The position numbers and the translations under genes are program-made. From Streptomyces sp. NRRL S-350 (GTDB taxonomy: Bacteria > Actinomycetota > Actinomycetes > Streptomycetales > Streptomycetaceae), in NCBI RefSeq assembly GCF_000719705.1, contig NZ_JOHO01000010.1:1-64000 (forward strand): 64,000 nt of DNA, written 5' to 3'. The notes under the pieces are model-generated. The model ran no database searches. It saw only the letters and a list, made by a program, of their open reading frames with translations, and was not told the DNA's origin. Positions 50,901-58,840 of this stretch are shown in pieces. The first letter of the stretch is position 1, and each line of letters starts with the position of its first letter.

Positions 50901-53900
50901 CACCCCGGCCGGCGCCGAGCCGGCGGTGCACGCGTGCGGCCGGGTACGCACCGGCCAGCGGCGCTCGTACGGCCCCGCGCTGGACGCCGAGCCGGTGCGC
51001 GCCCGCGGCCGGCACCTCGACGGACCGGACTGCTACCGGCAACTGGCCGAGCGCGGCTACGACTACGGGCCCGCCTTCCAGGCCATCGAGGAGGTGTGGA
51101 CGGGCCCCGGCGAGGCCCTCGCCCGGATCCGGCCGACCGACCTCCTCGGCCCCGACGCGGCCGACCACCACCTGCACCCCGTCCTGCTGGACGCCTGCTT
51201 CCAGACCCTGCTCGCCACCACCCTGCACGCGCCCGAAGGCGGCAGCGTCCGGCTGCCCGTCTCCATCGAGGAGGTCCGGCTCGACGAGATCGGCGACCGG
51301 CCGCTCTGGGCGCACGCCACCGTCACCCGGGACGGCGGCGGGGAACTCGTCGGCGACATCGCGCTGCACGCCGAGGACGGCACCCCGCGCGGCCGGATCA
51401 CCGGCTTCCGGGTCGCCGACGTGGCCCAGGCCCCGGCCTCCGTCGGCCTGGCCACCATCGACGGCTGGCTCACCGAACTCGCCTGGGTGGAAGCACCCGA
51501 GCCGCCCGCCGACCAGACCCGCGGCGACCTGCTGCTCTTCGCCGACGAGAGCGGCCTCGCCGAACGGCTGGCCGCCCTGGCCGCCGAGCACGGCGCCCGC
51601 TGCCACCTCGTCCGGCCCGGCGCCGACTACCGGCACGACGACGGCCGCTCGACCGTACGGCCCGACTCGGCCGAGGACGTGCGGCGCCTGCTCGCCGACC
51701 TCGACCCCGGCTACGGCACCGTCGTCCACCTCTGGAACCTCGACCTGCCCGCCCTGGACGCCACCACGCCCGACCGGCTCGGCGGGCTCGCCACCCTCGG
51801 CGCCTACTCCCTGATCGCACTCGCCCAGGCCCTGCCCGCCGCCCGCCCGGACGGCCGGCTGCACATCGTCACCCGGGGCACCCAGGCCGCCGTCCCCGGC
51901 GACCGGGTCGAACCCCTCGGCGGCCCCGCCTGGGGCATCGGACGCGTGCTGTGGCAGCAGGAACTCGTCGCCCAGCGCGGCAGCCTGATCGACCTCGACC
52001 CGGCCGTCGCCGCCCCCGAACAGGCCGCGGCACTGCTCGCCGAGCTCACCGCCCGGGACGAACAGGAGATCGCCCTGCGGGCCGGCGGCCGGCTCACCAG
52101 CCGGCTGCGGCAGGCCCAAGGCCTCACCCGGCCGCTGCCGCCCGTCCTGCGCCCCGACGGCAGCTACCTGGTCACCGGGGCCTTCGGCGCCCTCGGCCGG
52201 CTGCTCTGCCGCACCCTCGTCCGGCGCGGCGCCCGGCGGCTGATCCTGGTCGGCCGCACCGCCCTGCCCGAGCGCTCCGAGTGGGCGCACACCGACCCGC
52301 AGACCCCCGCCGGGGAGCGGATCGCCTTCCTGCGCGAACTCCAGGCACTCGGCGCCGAACCGCTGCTCGCCCCGGTGGACGTCACCGACGAGGCCGCCCT
52401 CACGGCCTGGCTCGCCGACTACCGCGAGCGCCAGCGCCCGCCGATCCGGGGCGTGTTCCACCTCGCCGGGCAGGTCAAGGACACCCTGCTGGCCCAGATG
52501 GACCGCGCGGCCTTCGACGCCGGGTACGCCCCCAAGGTCGTCGGCGGCCACCTGCTGCACCGGCTGCTGCGCGACGAACCGCTCGACCACTTCGTGCTGT
52601 TCGCCTCCGTGGCCTCGCTGCTCACCACCGCCGGGCAGACCAACTACGCGGCCGGCAACGCCTTCCTGGACGCCCTCGCACACCACCGCCGGGCCGACGG
52701 CCTGCCCGCGCTCAGCCTGGACTGGGGCCCCTGGGCCACCGGCATGATCGAGGAACTGGGCCTGGTCGCCCACTACCGCGACGCCCGCGGCATGAGCTCG
52801 CTGCCGCCGGACGCCGGCACGGCCGTCCTGGAACGCGTCCTCGGCCAGGACCGCGCCCAGCTGCTCGTCGCCACCGTGGTCGACTGGCCGACCTTCCTCG
52901 CCTGGTACCCGGCGCCGCCGCCGCTGGTCGCCGACCTGGCGGCGAGCGCCGCCGAACAGGCTCCGGCCGAGACCGGCGGATTCCTCGACGCCTACCGGGC
53001 GGCCGACCCGCCGACCAGGCAGGAGCTGGTCACCGAGCGGTTCACCGCCGCCGCGGCCGCCGTGCTGCGGATCGGCGCCGAACGGATCGACACCGACACC
53101 AGGCTCGGGGCACACGGCCTCGACTCGCTGCTCGCGATGGAACTGCGCGCCCGCGTGCACGGCGAACTCGGCGTCGCCCTGCCGGTGGTGGCCCTGCTCA
53201 GCAACGGCAGCGTCGGAGACCTGGTCGACCTGCTCACCGAGGGCCTGAGCGAGCGGCTCGCTGCCGTCGACGGCGGCCCGGCGCGGGCCGAGGTCGAGCT
53301 GCACACCGACGAGTCCCGCTACCCGCTCACCCACAACCAGCAGGCGCTCTGGTTCCTGCGCCAGCTGCACCCGGACGGCTTCGCGTACAACATCGGCGGC
53401 GCCGTCGAGGTCCGGGCCGTGCTCGACCCCGTGCTGGTGTTCGCGGCGTTCCGCTACCTGGTCGCCCGCCACCCCGGGCTGCGCGCCGCGTTCACGGCCG
53501 AGGAGGGCCGGCCCGTCCAGCGCATCCGCGCGGAGGCGGTGGCCGACACCGGGCTGTTCGACGTCGAAGGCCGGCCGTGGGAGGAGATCCACGAGCTGAT
53601 CGTCCGCGAGTACCGGCGGCCGTACGACCTCGCCGAGGACCCGCTCGTCCGACTCCGCCTGTTCCGGCGCGGGCCGGACCGCTGGGTGCTGATGAAAGCC
53701 GTCCACCACATCGTCTCCGACGCGATCTCCACCTTCACCTTCATCGAGGAACTGTTCGAGGTCTACGAGGCGCTGCGCCAGGGCCGCACCCCCGAACTGC
53801 CGCCGGTGGCCGCCCGCTACCTGGACTTCCTCAACCACCAGAACCGCTTCCTGGCCGGACCCGAGGCGCAGCGGATGCTCGACTACTGGCGCGGCCACCT

Positions 53901-56900
53901 GCCGGCCGAGATGCCGGTGCTGGCGCTGCCGACCGACAAGCCGCGGCCGGCCGTGCAGACCCACAACGGAGCCTCCGAGTTCTTCCGACTGGACGACGAA
54001 CTCACGGCCCGCGTGCACGAACTGGCCCGGGCGAACAACGCCACCCCGTTCATGGTGCTGCTCAGCGCCTACTACCTGCTGCTGCACCGCTGGTCGGGGC
54101 AGCCGGACATCGTGGTCGGCAGTCCGGTCACCGGCCGCACCCAGGAGGAGTTCGCCTCCGTCTACGGCTACTTCGTCAACCCGCTGCCGCTGCACGTGAG
54201 CCTGGCCGGGGAACCGACCGTGGCCGAACTGCTGGCCCGGGTGCGGGAGAGCGTGCTCGGCGGGCTGGACAACCAGGAGTACCCCTTCCCGCTGCTCGTC
54301 GAGCAGTTGGGGCTGCAGCACGACCCGAGCCGATCCGCCGTGTTCCAGGCGATGTTCATCCTGCTCACCCACAAGGTCGCCGTGGAACGCTTCGGATACC
54401 GCCTGGAGTACATCGAACTCCCGGAGGAAGAAGGGCAGTTCGACCTCACCCTGTCCGCCTACGAGGACCGCGCGGACGGCTGCTTCCACTGCGTCTTCAA
54501 GTACAACTCCGACCTCTTCGAGCCCGCCACCGTCCAGCGGCTGGCTGCGCACTACCGCAACCTGCTGGAGGCCATGACCGGTGCCGCCCAGGACGAGCCG
54601 GTCGGGCGGCTGCGGATGCTGGACGCGGCCGAACGGCGCCGGATCCTCACCGGGTTCAGCGGCGTCGAGCGCCGGATCGACCACGACACCCCGGTGCCCG
54701 AGCTGATCGCCAAGGCCGCCGCCGAACACCCCGAGGCCGTCGCGGTGGTCGCGCCCGGACGGGACGAGGTCCGGCGGCTGACCTACGGCGAGCTGGACCG
54801 GCGCTCCCAGCGCACGGCCGCGCGGCTGCGCGAACTCGGCGTCGTAGAAGGCTCGGTGGTCGCCGTCTGCCTCGAGAAGTCGCCCGAGCTGATCACCACC
54901 CTGCTGGGGATCTGGCGGGCCGGCGCCGCCTACCTGCCGCTCGACCCCGGCCACCCGGCCGACCGGCTGGCCTTCCAGGTGGCCGACGGGGGAGCCTCCC
55001 TGGTCGTCGTCGACGAACGGCACCCGCTGCCCGCCGAACTGCCCGCCCGCCCGGTCACCCTGGAGGAACTGGACCTGCCGCCCGCCGCCGCCGGGCCGCT
55101 GCCCGCCGCAGACCCGCACCGCGCTGCGTACGTGATCCACACCTCGGGCTCCACCGGCCGTCCGAAGGGCGTACGGGTCGACCACCGCAACCTCGCCGCC
55201 GTCACCGCGGGCTGGCGCGCGGAGTACCGGCTGGACACCGAGGCCCGAGTGCACCTGCAGATGGCCGGCACCGCCTTCGACGTGTTCTCCGGCGACCTCG
55301 CCAGGGCCCTCGCCACCGGCGGCACACTCGTCCTCGTCGACCGGGAACTGCTCTTCGACACCGCCCGGCTGTACCGGGTGATGCGCGAGGAAGCAGTGGA
55401 CAGCGCCGAGTTCGTGCCGGCGGTCGCCCGCGCGCTCCTGGCGCACTGCGAACGCGACGGCCTGCGCCTGGACTTCATGCGGCTGCTGATCGTCGGCTCC
55501 GACTCCTGGAAAGCCGCCGAGCACCGACGGCTGCGCGCCCTGTGCGGCGAGCGGACCCGGCTGGTCAACTCCTACGGCCTCACCGAGGCCACCGTCGACA
55601 GCACCTACTACGAAGGCGCGGCGGACGGCCTGGAGCCCGGCCGGATGGTACCCATCGGCCGGCCCTTCCCGAACAGCGCGCTGTACATCCTCGACCCGTA
55701 CGGCGAGCCCGTCCCCGCCGGAGTGCCCGGCGAGCTGTGGATCGGCGGCGCGGGCGTCGCGGCCGGCTACCCGGGCGCCCCGGAGCAGACCGCCCGGCGC
55801 TTCACCACCCTCGAACTCGACGGCACGCCCCTGCGGCTCTACCGCACCGGCGACCTCGGCGCCTGGGACACCGAGGGCACCGCGCACCTGCTCGGCCGGA
55901 TCGACAACCAGGTCAAGGTCCGCGGCCACCGGATCGAACCGGGCGAGATCGAAGCCCACCTCACCGCCCGCCCCGAACTCGCCCAGGCCTGCGTGACGGT
56001 CCGCCAGGACCCCTCCGGCGAGGCGGCGCTGGTCGCGTACGTCGTCCCCGCCGAGGGCACCGAACTGGACCGCAGGGAACTGCGCCGCCACCTGGCCGAG
56101 CACCTGCCCACCGTGATGATCCCCTCCTACCTCACCGAACTGCCCGTCCTGCCGCTCACCCCGAACGGCAAGGTCGACCTCGCCGCCCTGCCCGAGCCGA
56201 AGGCCGACACCGGCGGCGCCCAGCACGAACCGCCCGCCACCCTCTACGAAACCCGGGTCGCCGAGCACTGGCGGAACCTCCTCGGCCTCGAAGAAGTCGG
56301 CCTCCAACACGACTTCTTCGAACTCGGCGGCAGCTCCATCCGGCTCATCGAGCTGATCCACCACCTGCAGACCGAGTTCAACATCAGCATCCCGGTGGGC
56401 CTGCTGTTCAAGGTCACCACCCTGCACGGCATGGCCCGCACCGTCGAGCAGATCATCACCGGCGAGGTGGCAGGCGCCCAGCCCCACCTCTGGTTCAACC
56501 CGGAGGCGGCCGACGACCGAACCGTCTTCTGCTTCCCCCCGGCCGGCGGCCACGGGCTGGTCTACCGGCAGCTCGCCGCGCACCTGCCGGAGCACCGGAT
56601 CGCCGCCTTCAACTACCTGACCGGCGACGACAAGACCGCCCGCTACGCGGACCTGGTCGAGGAACTGCACCCGGCCGGGCCGTACGTCCTGCTCGGCTAC
56701 TCGCTCGGCGGCAACCTCGCCTTCGAGGTGGCCAAGGAACTCGAACGACGCGGCCGAACGGTGGGCTCGGTGCTGCTGGTGGACGCCTACCGGGCCGTGG
56801 ACGCCTTCGACCTCGGCGAGGAGCACGTCGCCGCCTTCGAACGCGAACTGCGCGAACACCTGCACCGCCACACCGGCTCCCGGATCGTCGCCCAGGAGAC

Positions 56901-57174
56901 CCTCGAACAGGCCAGGGACTACCTGGAGTTCTGCAGCCGCACCCCCAACACGGGCACCGTGAACGCCCACCTCGACGTGGTCTGCGAGCGCGAGCGGCTG
57001 GACGTGCACGTGGGCGGCGAGGAAGGCTCCTGGCACGGCGCCTCCACCACCGGCACCGCCGTCCACGCCGGGCACGGCAGCCACGCCGAGATGCTCGACG
57101 GCGAATTCGCCGCCCGCAACGCCGAACTGGCGGGCGCCATCCTGGCCGGAGGCGCCGTCGATGGCCGCGGCTGA
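47929..57174 (+). CDS. ftdB: Iterative hybrid PKS-NRPS for polycyclic tetramate macrolactam
   Basis: 3081 aa. Domains and key residues: KS (about 10-435; C184 in DTACSSS, H319, H359), AT (S631 in GHSTGE; specificity motif region reads VPYHS), DH (H925 in HxxxGxxxxP, D1088), KR (GAFGALG 1417-1423, S1560, Y1573, N1577; no LDD, no Trp before Tyr), ACP (S1733), C (HHIVSD 1926-1931), A (TSGSTGRPKG from 2405; D2451), PCP (S2803), TE (S2925 in GYSLGG, H3052). The A-domain pocket reads DVGEIGSVDK by my alignment, nearly the ornithine code DVGEIGSIDK. In PTM systems this one protein builds two polyene chains, joins them to both amines of ornithine, and closes the tetramate. All catalytic residues appear intact. 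ATG at 47929. Confidence 0.95.
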   Translation: MTSSPFAVPREPIAITGIGCRLPGHANDHRTYWRNLIEGRDCLTDTPADRYDTGTLGSRDRAKPGRLIGGRGGYIDGFDTFDPDFFGISPREAEHMDPQQRKLLEVSWEALEDGGLRPGELAGREVGVYMGAFTLDWKILQFADLDFGTIAAHTATGTMMTMVSNRISHCFDFRGPSISIDTACSSSLVAVHLACQSLLRGETELALAGGTLLHMAPQYTIAETKGGFLSADGRSRAFDASADGYVRAEGVGVVVLKRLSDAQRDGDPVHAVILGSGVNQDGRTNGITVPNADAQVTLIERVCAEAGVLPGSLQYVEAHGTSTPVGDPIEAAALGRVLGIGRRSGDRCYVGSVKTNIGHTEAAAGVAGLIKTALALKHRRIPPHLNLEHPNPGIDLAALPFEIPTEPVDWPEHRGPARAGVNSFGFGGTNAHVLLEEPPRPEPAVPVAAPVRTVLPLSAKDAAGLPELAAAVRQELAAGVSLTDLGHTLAHRRQHLPERLAVVYASRQDLDEALAAYERGEEHPRVVRGRARERRQRRLAWVFTGMGPQWWGMGRGLYESEPVYREAVRAVDREIREQADWSLLAELGRDEADSRMAETWLAQPANFAVQVGLSALWRSHGLRPDAVVGHSTGEVAAFHEAGVYDLADAVRVVLSRSRLQQRLAGTGTMLAVGLPEAEAERRIRPHRGQVSLGAVNSPSAVTLAGDAEALRELAGELAAQGVFARLLDVEVPYHSVRMDPIRDELIAALAALKPQEARLPLYLTAREALAKGPELDGGYWWQNVRNPVRFRAAVERMAEDGHGLFLEVGPHPVLGHAIRECADQAHTVASIRRSRDETETFTRSLAELHTLGVDLSWDALHPAGRPVPLPTYPWRRDRYWAEPKPVEQIRLGQVDHPLLGRRTAGAQPGWTTALDPERLPYLGDHRIEGQVVFPAAGYLEMAAQAVRALTGGTEVVLAEIELNRALFLSETEPVTVRLGYAPEDARFTIASTPAGAEPAVHACGRVRTGQRRSYGPALDAEPVRARGRHLDGPDCYRQLAERGYDYGPAFQAIEEVWTGPGEALARIRPTDLLGPDAADHHLHPVLLDACFQTLLATTLHAPEGGSVRLPVSIEEVRLDEIGDRPLWAHATVTRDGGGELVGDIALHAEDGTPRGRITGFRVADVAQAPASVGLATIDGWLTELAWVEAPEPPADQTRGDLLLFADESGLAERLAALAAEHGARCHLVRPGADYRHDDGRSTVRPDSAEDVRRLLADLDPGYGTVVHLWNLDLPALDATTPDRLGGLATLGAYSLIALAQALPAARPDGRLHIVTRGTQAAVPGDRVEPLGGPAWGIGRVLWQQELVAQRGSLIDLDPAVAAPEQAAALLAELTARDEQEIALRAGGRLTSRLRQAQGLTRPLPPVLRPDGSYLVTGAFGALGRLLCRTLVRRGARRLILVGRTALPERSEWAHTDPQTPAGERIAFLRELQALGAEPLLAPVDVTDEAALTAWLADYRERQRPPIRGVFHLAGQVKDTLLAQMDRAAFDAGYAPKVVGGHLLHRLLRDEPLDHFVLFASVASLLTTAGQTNYAAGNAFLDALAHHRRADGLPALSLDWGPWATGMIEELGLVAHYRDARGMSSLPPDAGTAVLERVLGQDRAQLLVATVVDWPTFLAWYPAPPPLVADLAASAAEQAPAETGGFLDAYRAADPPTRQELVTERFTAAAAAVLRIGAERIDTDTRLGAHGLDSLLAMELRARVHGELGVALPVVALLSNGSVGDLVDLLTEGLSERLAAVDGGPARAEVELHTDESRYPLTHNQQALWFLRQLHPDGFAYNIGGAVEVRAVLDPVLVFAAFRYLVARHPGLRAAFTAEEGRPVQRIRAEAVADTGLFDVEGRPWEEIHELIVREYRRPYDLAEDPLVRLRLFRRGPDRWVLMKAVHHIVSDAISTFTFIEELFEVYEALRQGRTPELPPVAARYLDFLNHQNRFLAGPEAQRMLDYWRGHLPAEMPVLALPTDKPRPAVQTHNGASEFFRLDDELTARVHELARANNATPFMVLLSAYYLLLHRWSGQPDIVVGSPVTGRTQEEFASVYGYFVNPLPLHVSLAGEPTVAELLARVRESVLGGLDNQEYPFPLLVEQLGLQHDPSRSAVFQAMFILLTHKVAVERFGYRLEYIELPEEEGQFDLTLSAYEDRADGCFHCVFKYNSDLFEPATVQRLAAHYRNLLEAMTGAAQDEPVGRLRMLDAAERRRILTGFSGVERRIDHDTPVPELIAKAAAEHPEAVAVVAPGRDEVRRLTYGELDRRSQRTAARLRELGVVEGSVVAVCLEKSPELITTLLGIWRAGAAYLPLDPGHPADRLAFQVADGGASLVVVDERHPLPAELPARPVTLEELDLPPAAAGPLPAADPHRAAYVIHTSGSTGRPKGVRVDHRNLAAVTAGWRAEYRLDTEARVHLQMAGTAFDVFSGDLARALATGGTLVLVDRELLFDTARLYRVMREEAVDSAEFVPAVARALLAHCERDGLRLDFMRLLIVGSDSWKAAEHRRLRALCGERTRLVNSYGLTEATVDSTYYEGAADGLEPGRMVPIGRPFPNSALYILDPYGEPVPAGVPGELWIGGAGVAAGYPGAPEQTARRFTTLELDGTPLRLYRTGDLGAWDTEGTAHLLGRIDNQVKVRGHRIEPGEIEAHLTARPELAQACVTVRQDPSGEAALVAYVVPAEGTELDRRELRRHLAEHLPTVMIPSYLTELPVLPLTPNGKVDLAALPEPKADTGGAQHEPPATLYETRVAEHWRNLLGLEEVGLQHDFFELGGSSIRLIELIHHLQTEFNISIPVGLLFKVTTLHGMARTVEQIITGEVAGAQPHLWFNPEAADDRTVFCFPPAGGHGLVYRQLAAHLPEHRIAAFNYLTGDDKTARYADLVEELHPAGPYVLLGYSLGGNLAFEVAKELERRGRTVGSVLLVDAYRAVDAFDLGEEHVAAFERELREHLHRHTGSRIVAQETLEQARDYLEFCSRTPNTGTVNAHLDVVCERERLDVHVGGEEGSWHGASTTGTAVHAGHGSHAEMLDGEFAARNAELAGAILAGGAVDGRG

Positions 57175-58840
57175 CCGCGGACCGGACTGGTCCGGCAGGG
57201 AGCGGCCCCCCGGCGGGCCGCCCCGAGTGATCGTCATCGGGGCCGGCCTGGCCGGCCTCGCCACCGGCTGCTACGCGCAGATGAGCGGCCTGGAGACCCG
57301 CATCTTCGAGAAGCACGTCCTGCCCGGCGGCTGCTGCACCGCGTGGTCCCGGCACGGCTACCTGTTCGACTACTGCATCGACTGGCTGATCGGCACCGCC
57401 GAGGGCACCGGGGCGCACCAGGTGTGGCGCGAACTCGGCGCCCTCGACGGCAAATCCGTGACCCGCTTCGACACCTTCAACCGGGTCGTCGACGAACACG
57501 GCCGCGCCGTCACCTTCTTCGGCGACCCGGACCGGCTGGAACACCATCTGCTGGCCCTCGCACCCGGCGACGCCAAGCCGATCCGGGCCTTCTGCCGGGA
57601 CCTGCGCCGCTTCGCCGCCATCGACCTGCCCTGGGACCTCACACCGCCGCCGCTGCGCACCCCGGCCGAGCGGCTGCGCACCCTGCGCACCGTCCTGCCC
57701 GCCTTCCGGCTGTTCTGGCGCACCGCGACCACCCCGATGAGCGGCTTCGCCGAGCGCTTCCAGGACCCGCTGCTGCGCCGGGCCTTCCCCAACATGTTCC
57801 TGCAGGAGCCGGCCGGCTTCCCGCTGCTGCCCTACCTGTACACGCTGGCCGCCGCGCACAACGGCAACGCCGGCTTCCCGCAGGGCGGCTCGCTCGGGCT
57901 GGCCCGTTCGGTGGAGGAGCGGTACACCTCGCTCGGCGGCCGGATCGGCTACCGCTGCCGGGTGGAGCGGATCCTGATCGAGGACGGGCGCGCCGTCGGC
58001 GTGGAACTGCGCGACGGCACCCGGCACTTCGCCGACCACGTGGTCGCCGCCTGCGACGGCCCGACCGTCCTCGACCGGCTGCTGGAGGGCCGGTACTCCA
58101 GCCCCGCCACCGACCGGCTCTACGGCGAGCTGCTCGACAAGCCGGGCAACCTGTACCCGGCCGTGGTCTCCGCCTTCGTCGGTATCGACGGACCGCTGCC
58201 GGAAGGCGAACCCCACAGCACCACCTACCTGCTGGCACCCGAGGAGGGCGCCAGGCTGCCCGGCTCGCTGCAGCACAGCCTCGTGGTGCAGATGCGCTCG
58301 TCCTACGCGGAGGGCTTCGCGCCGCCCGGCAAGTCGGTGCTGCACTGCACCTACTTCAGCGACTACCGCTCCTGGAAGGACCTGCGGGTCCGGGACCGCC
58401 GGGCCTACCGGGCGCGCAAGCAGGAGGTCGCCGCGTTCGTCCGGGAGTTCCTGGAGCGGACCCACCCCGGACTCGGCCCGCGGATCGAACTGGTCGACGT
58501 GGCCTCCCCGGTGACCACCGAGCGGTTCACCGGCAACACCTACGGCAGCATCCTCGCCTGGCAGGCCTTCTCGGAGGCCGAGGACGCCGCCAACCGGCTC
58601 GTCAACCGGGACCGGATGCGACTGCCGGGGCTGCGCGGCTTCTCCATGGCCGGGCAGTGGACCTCCCTCGGCGGCCTGATCCGCGCCGCCACCAGTGGAC
58701 GCTACGCCGCGCAGTACCTCTGCCGGGAACTCGGCCGGCCGTTCCGGGCCTGGCCCAGCGACAACCAGGAACCCTGGCACGCGGGCAAGTGGGGCCGCCT
58801 GCCGCAACTCGACCGGGCCACCGTGGGAGTACCGGAATGA
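57161..58840 (+). CDS. ftdC: FAD-dependent PTM cyclase, phytoene-dehydrogenase-like (first)
   Basis: 559 aa. Amine-oxidase/phytoene-desaturase-fold flavoprotein. VIVIGAGLAGLATGCYAQMS (FAD loop), EKHVLPGGCCTAWSRHGYLF, PQGGSLGLARSVEERY and SMAGQWTSLGGLIRAATSGR (C-terminal FAD contact). Homologues in HSAF, frontalamide and ikarugamycin pathways form the carbocycles of the polyene macrolactam. ATG at 57161 has GGAGG 8 nt upstream and overlaps the PKS-NRPS end by 14 nt. It is clearly paralogous to the next gene. The ftdC/ftdD assignment is by order only. Confidence 0.85.
   Translation: MAAADRGPDWSGRERPPGGPPRVIVIGAGLAGLATGCYAQMSGLETRIFEKHVLPGGCCTAWSRHGYLFDYCIDWLIGTAEGTGAHQVWRELGALDGKSVTRFDTFNRVVDEHGRAVTFFGDPDRLEHHLLALAPGDAKPIRAFCRDLRRFAAIDLPWDLTPPPLRTPAERLRTLRTVLPAFRLFWRTATTPMSGFAERFQDPLLRRAFPNMFLQEPAGFPLLPYLYTLAAAHNGNAGFPQGGSLGLARSVEERYTSLGGRIGYRCRVERILIEDGRAVGVELRDGTRHFADHVVAACDGPTVLDRLLEGRYSSPATDRLYGELLDKPGNLYPAVVSAFVGIDGPLPEGEPHSTTYLLAPEEGARLPGSLQHSLVVQMRSSYAEGFAPPGKSVLHCTYFSDYRSWKDLRVRDRRAYRARKQEVAAFVREFLERTHPGLGPRIELVDVASPVTTERFTGNTYGSILAWQAFSEAEDAANRLVNRDRMRLPGLRGFSMAGQWTSLGGLIRAATSGRYAAQYLCRELGRPFRAWPSDNQEPWHAGKWGRLPQLDRATVGVPE

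Noticed and set aside
47929..57174. Modular (non-iterative) PKS-NRPS making a short ketide-amino acid
   Set aside because: Single PKS module, ornithine-like A code and the exact neighbouring gene set match iterative PTM systems.
49195..57264. Giant antisense open frame (2689 codons) opposite the PKS-NRPS
   Set aside because: It mirrors the high-GC third-position bias of the sense gene; its translation is Gly/Val/Gln/His-rich with no domain, while the sense strand has intact catalytic motifs throughout.
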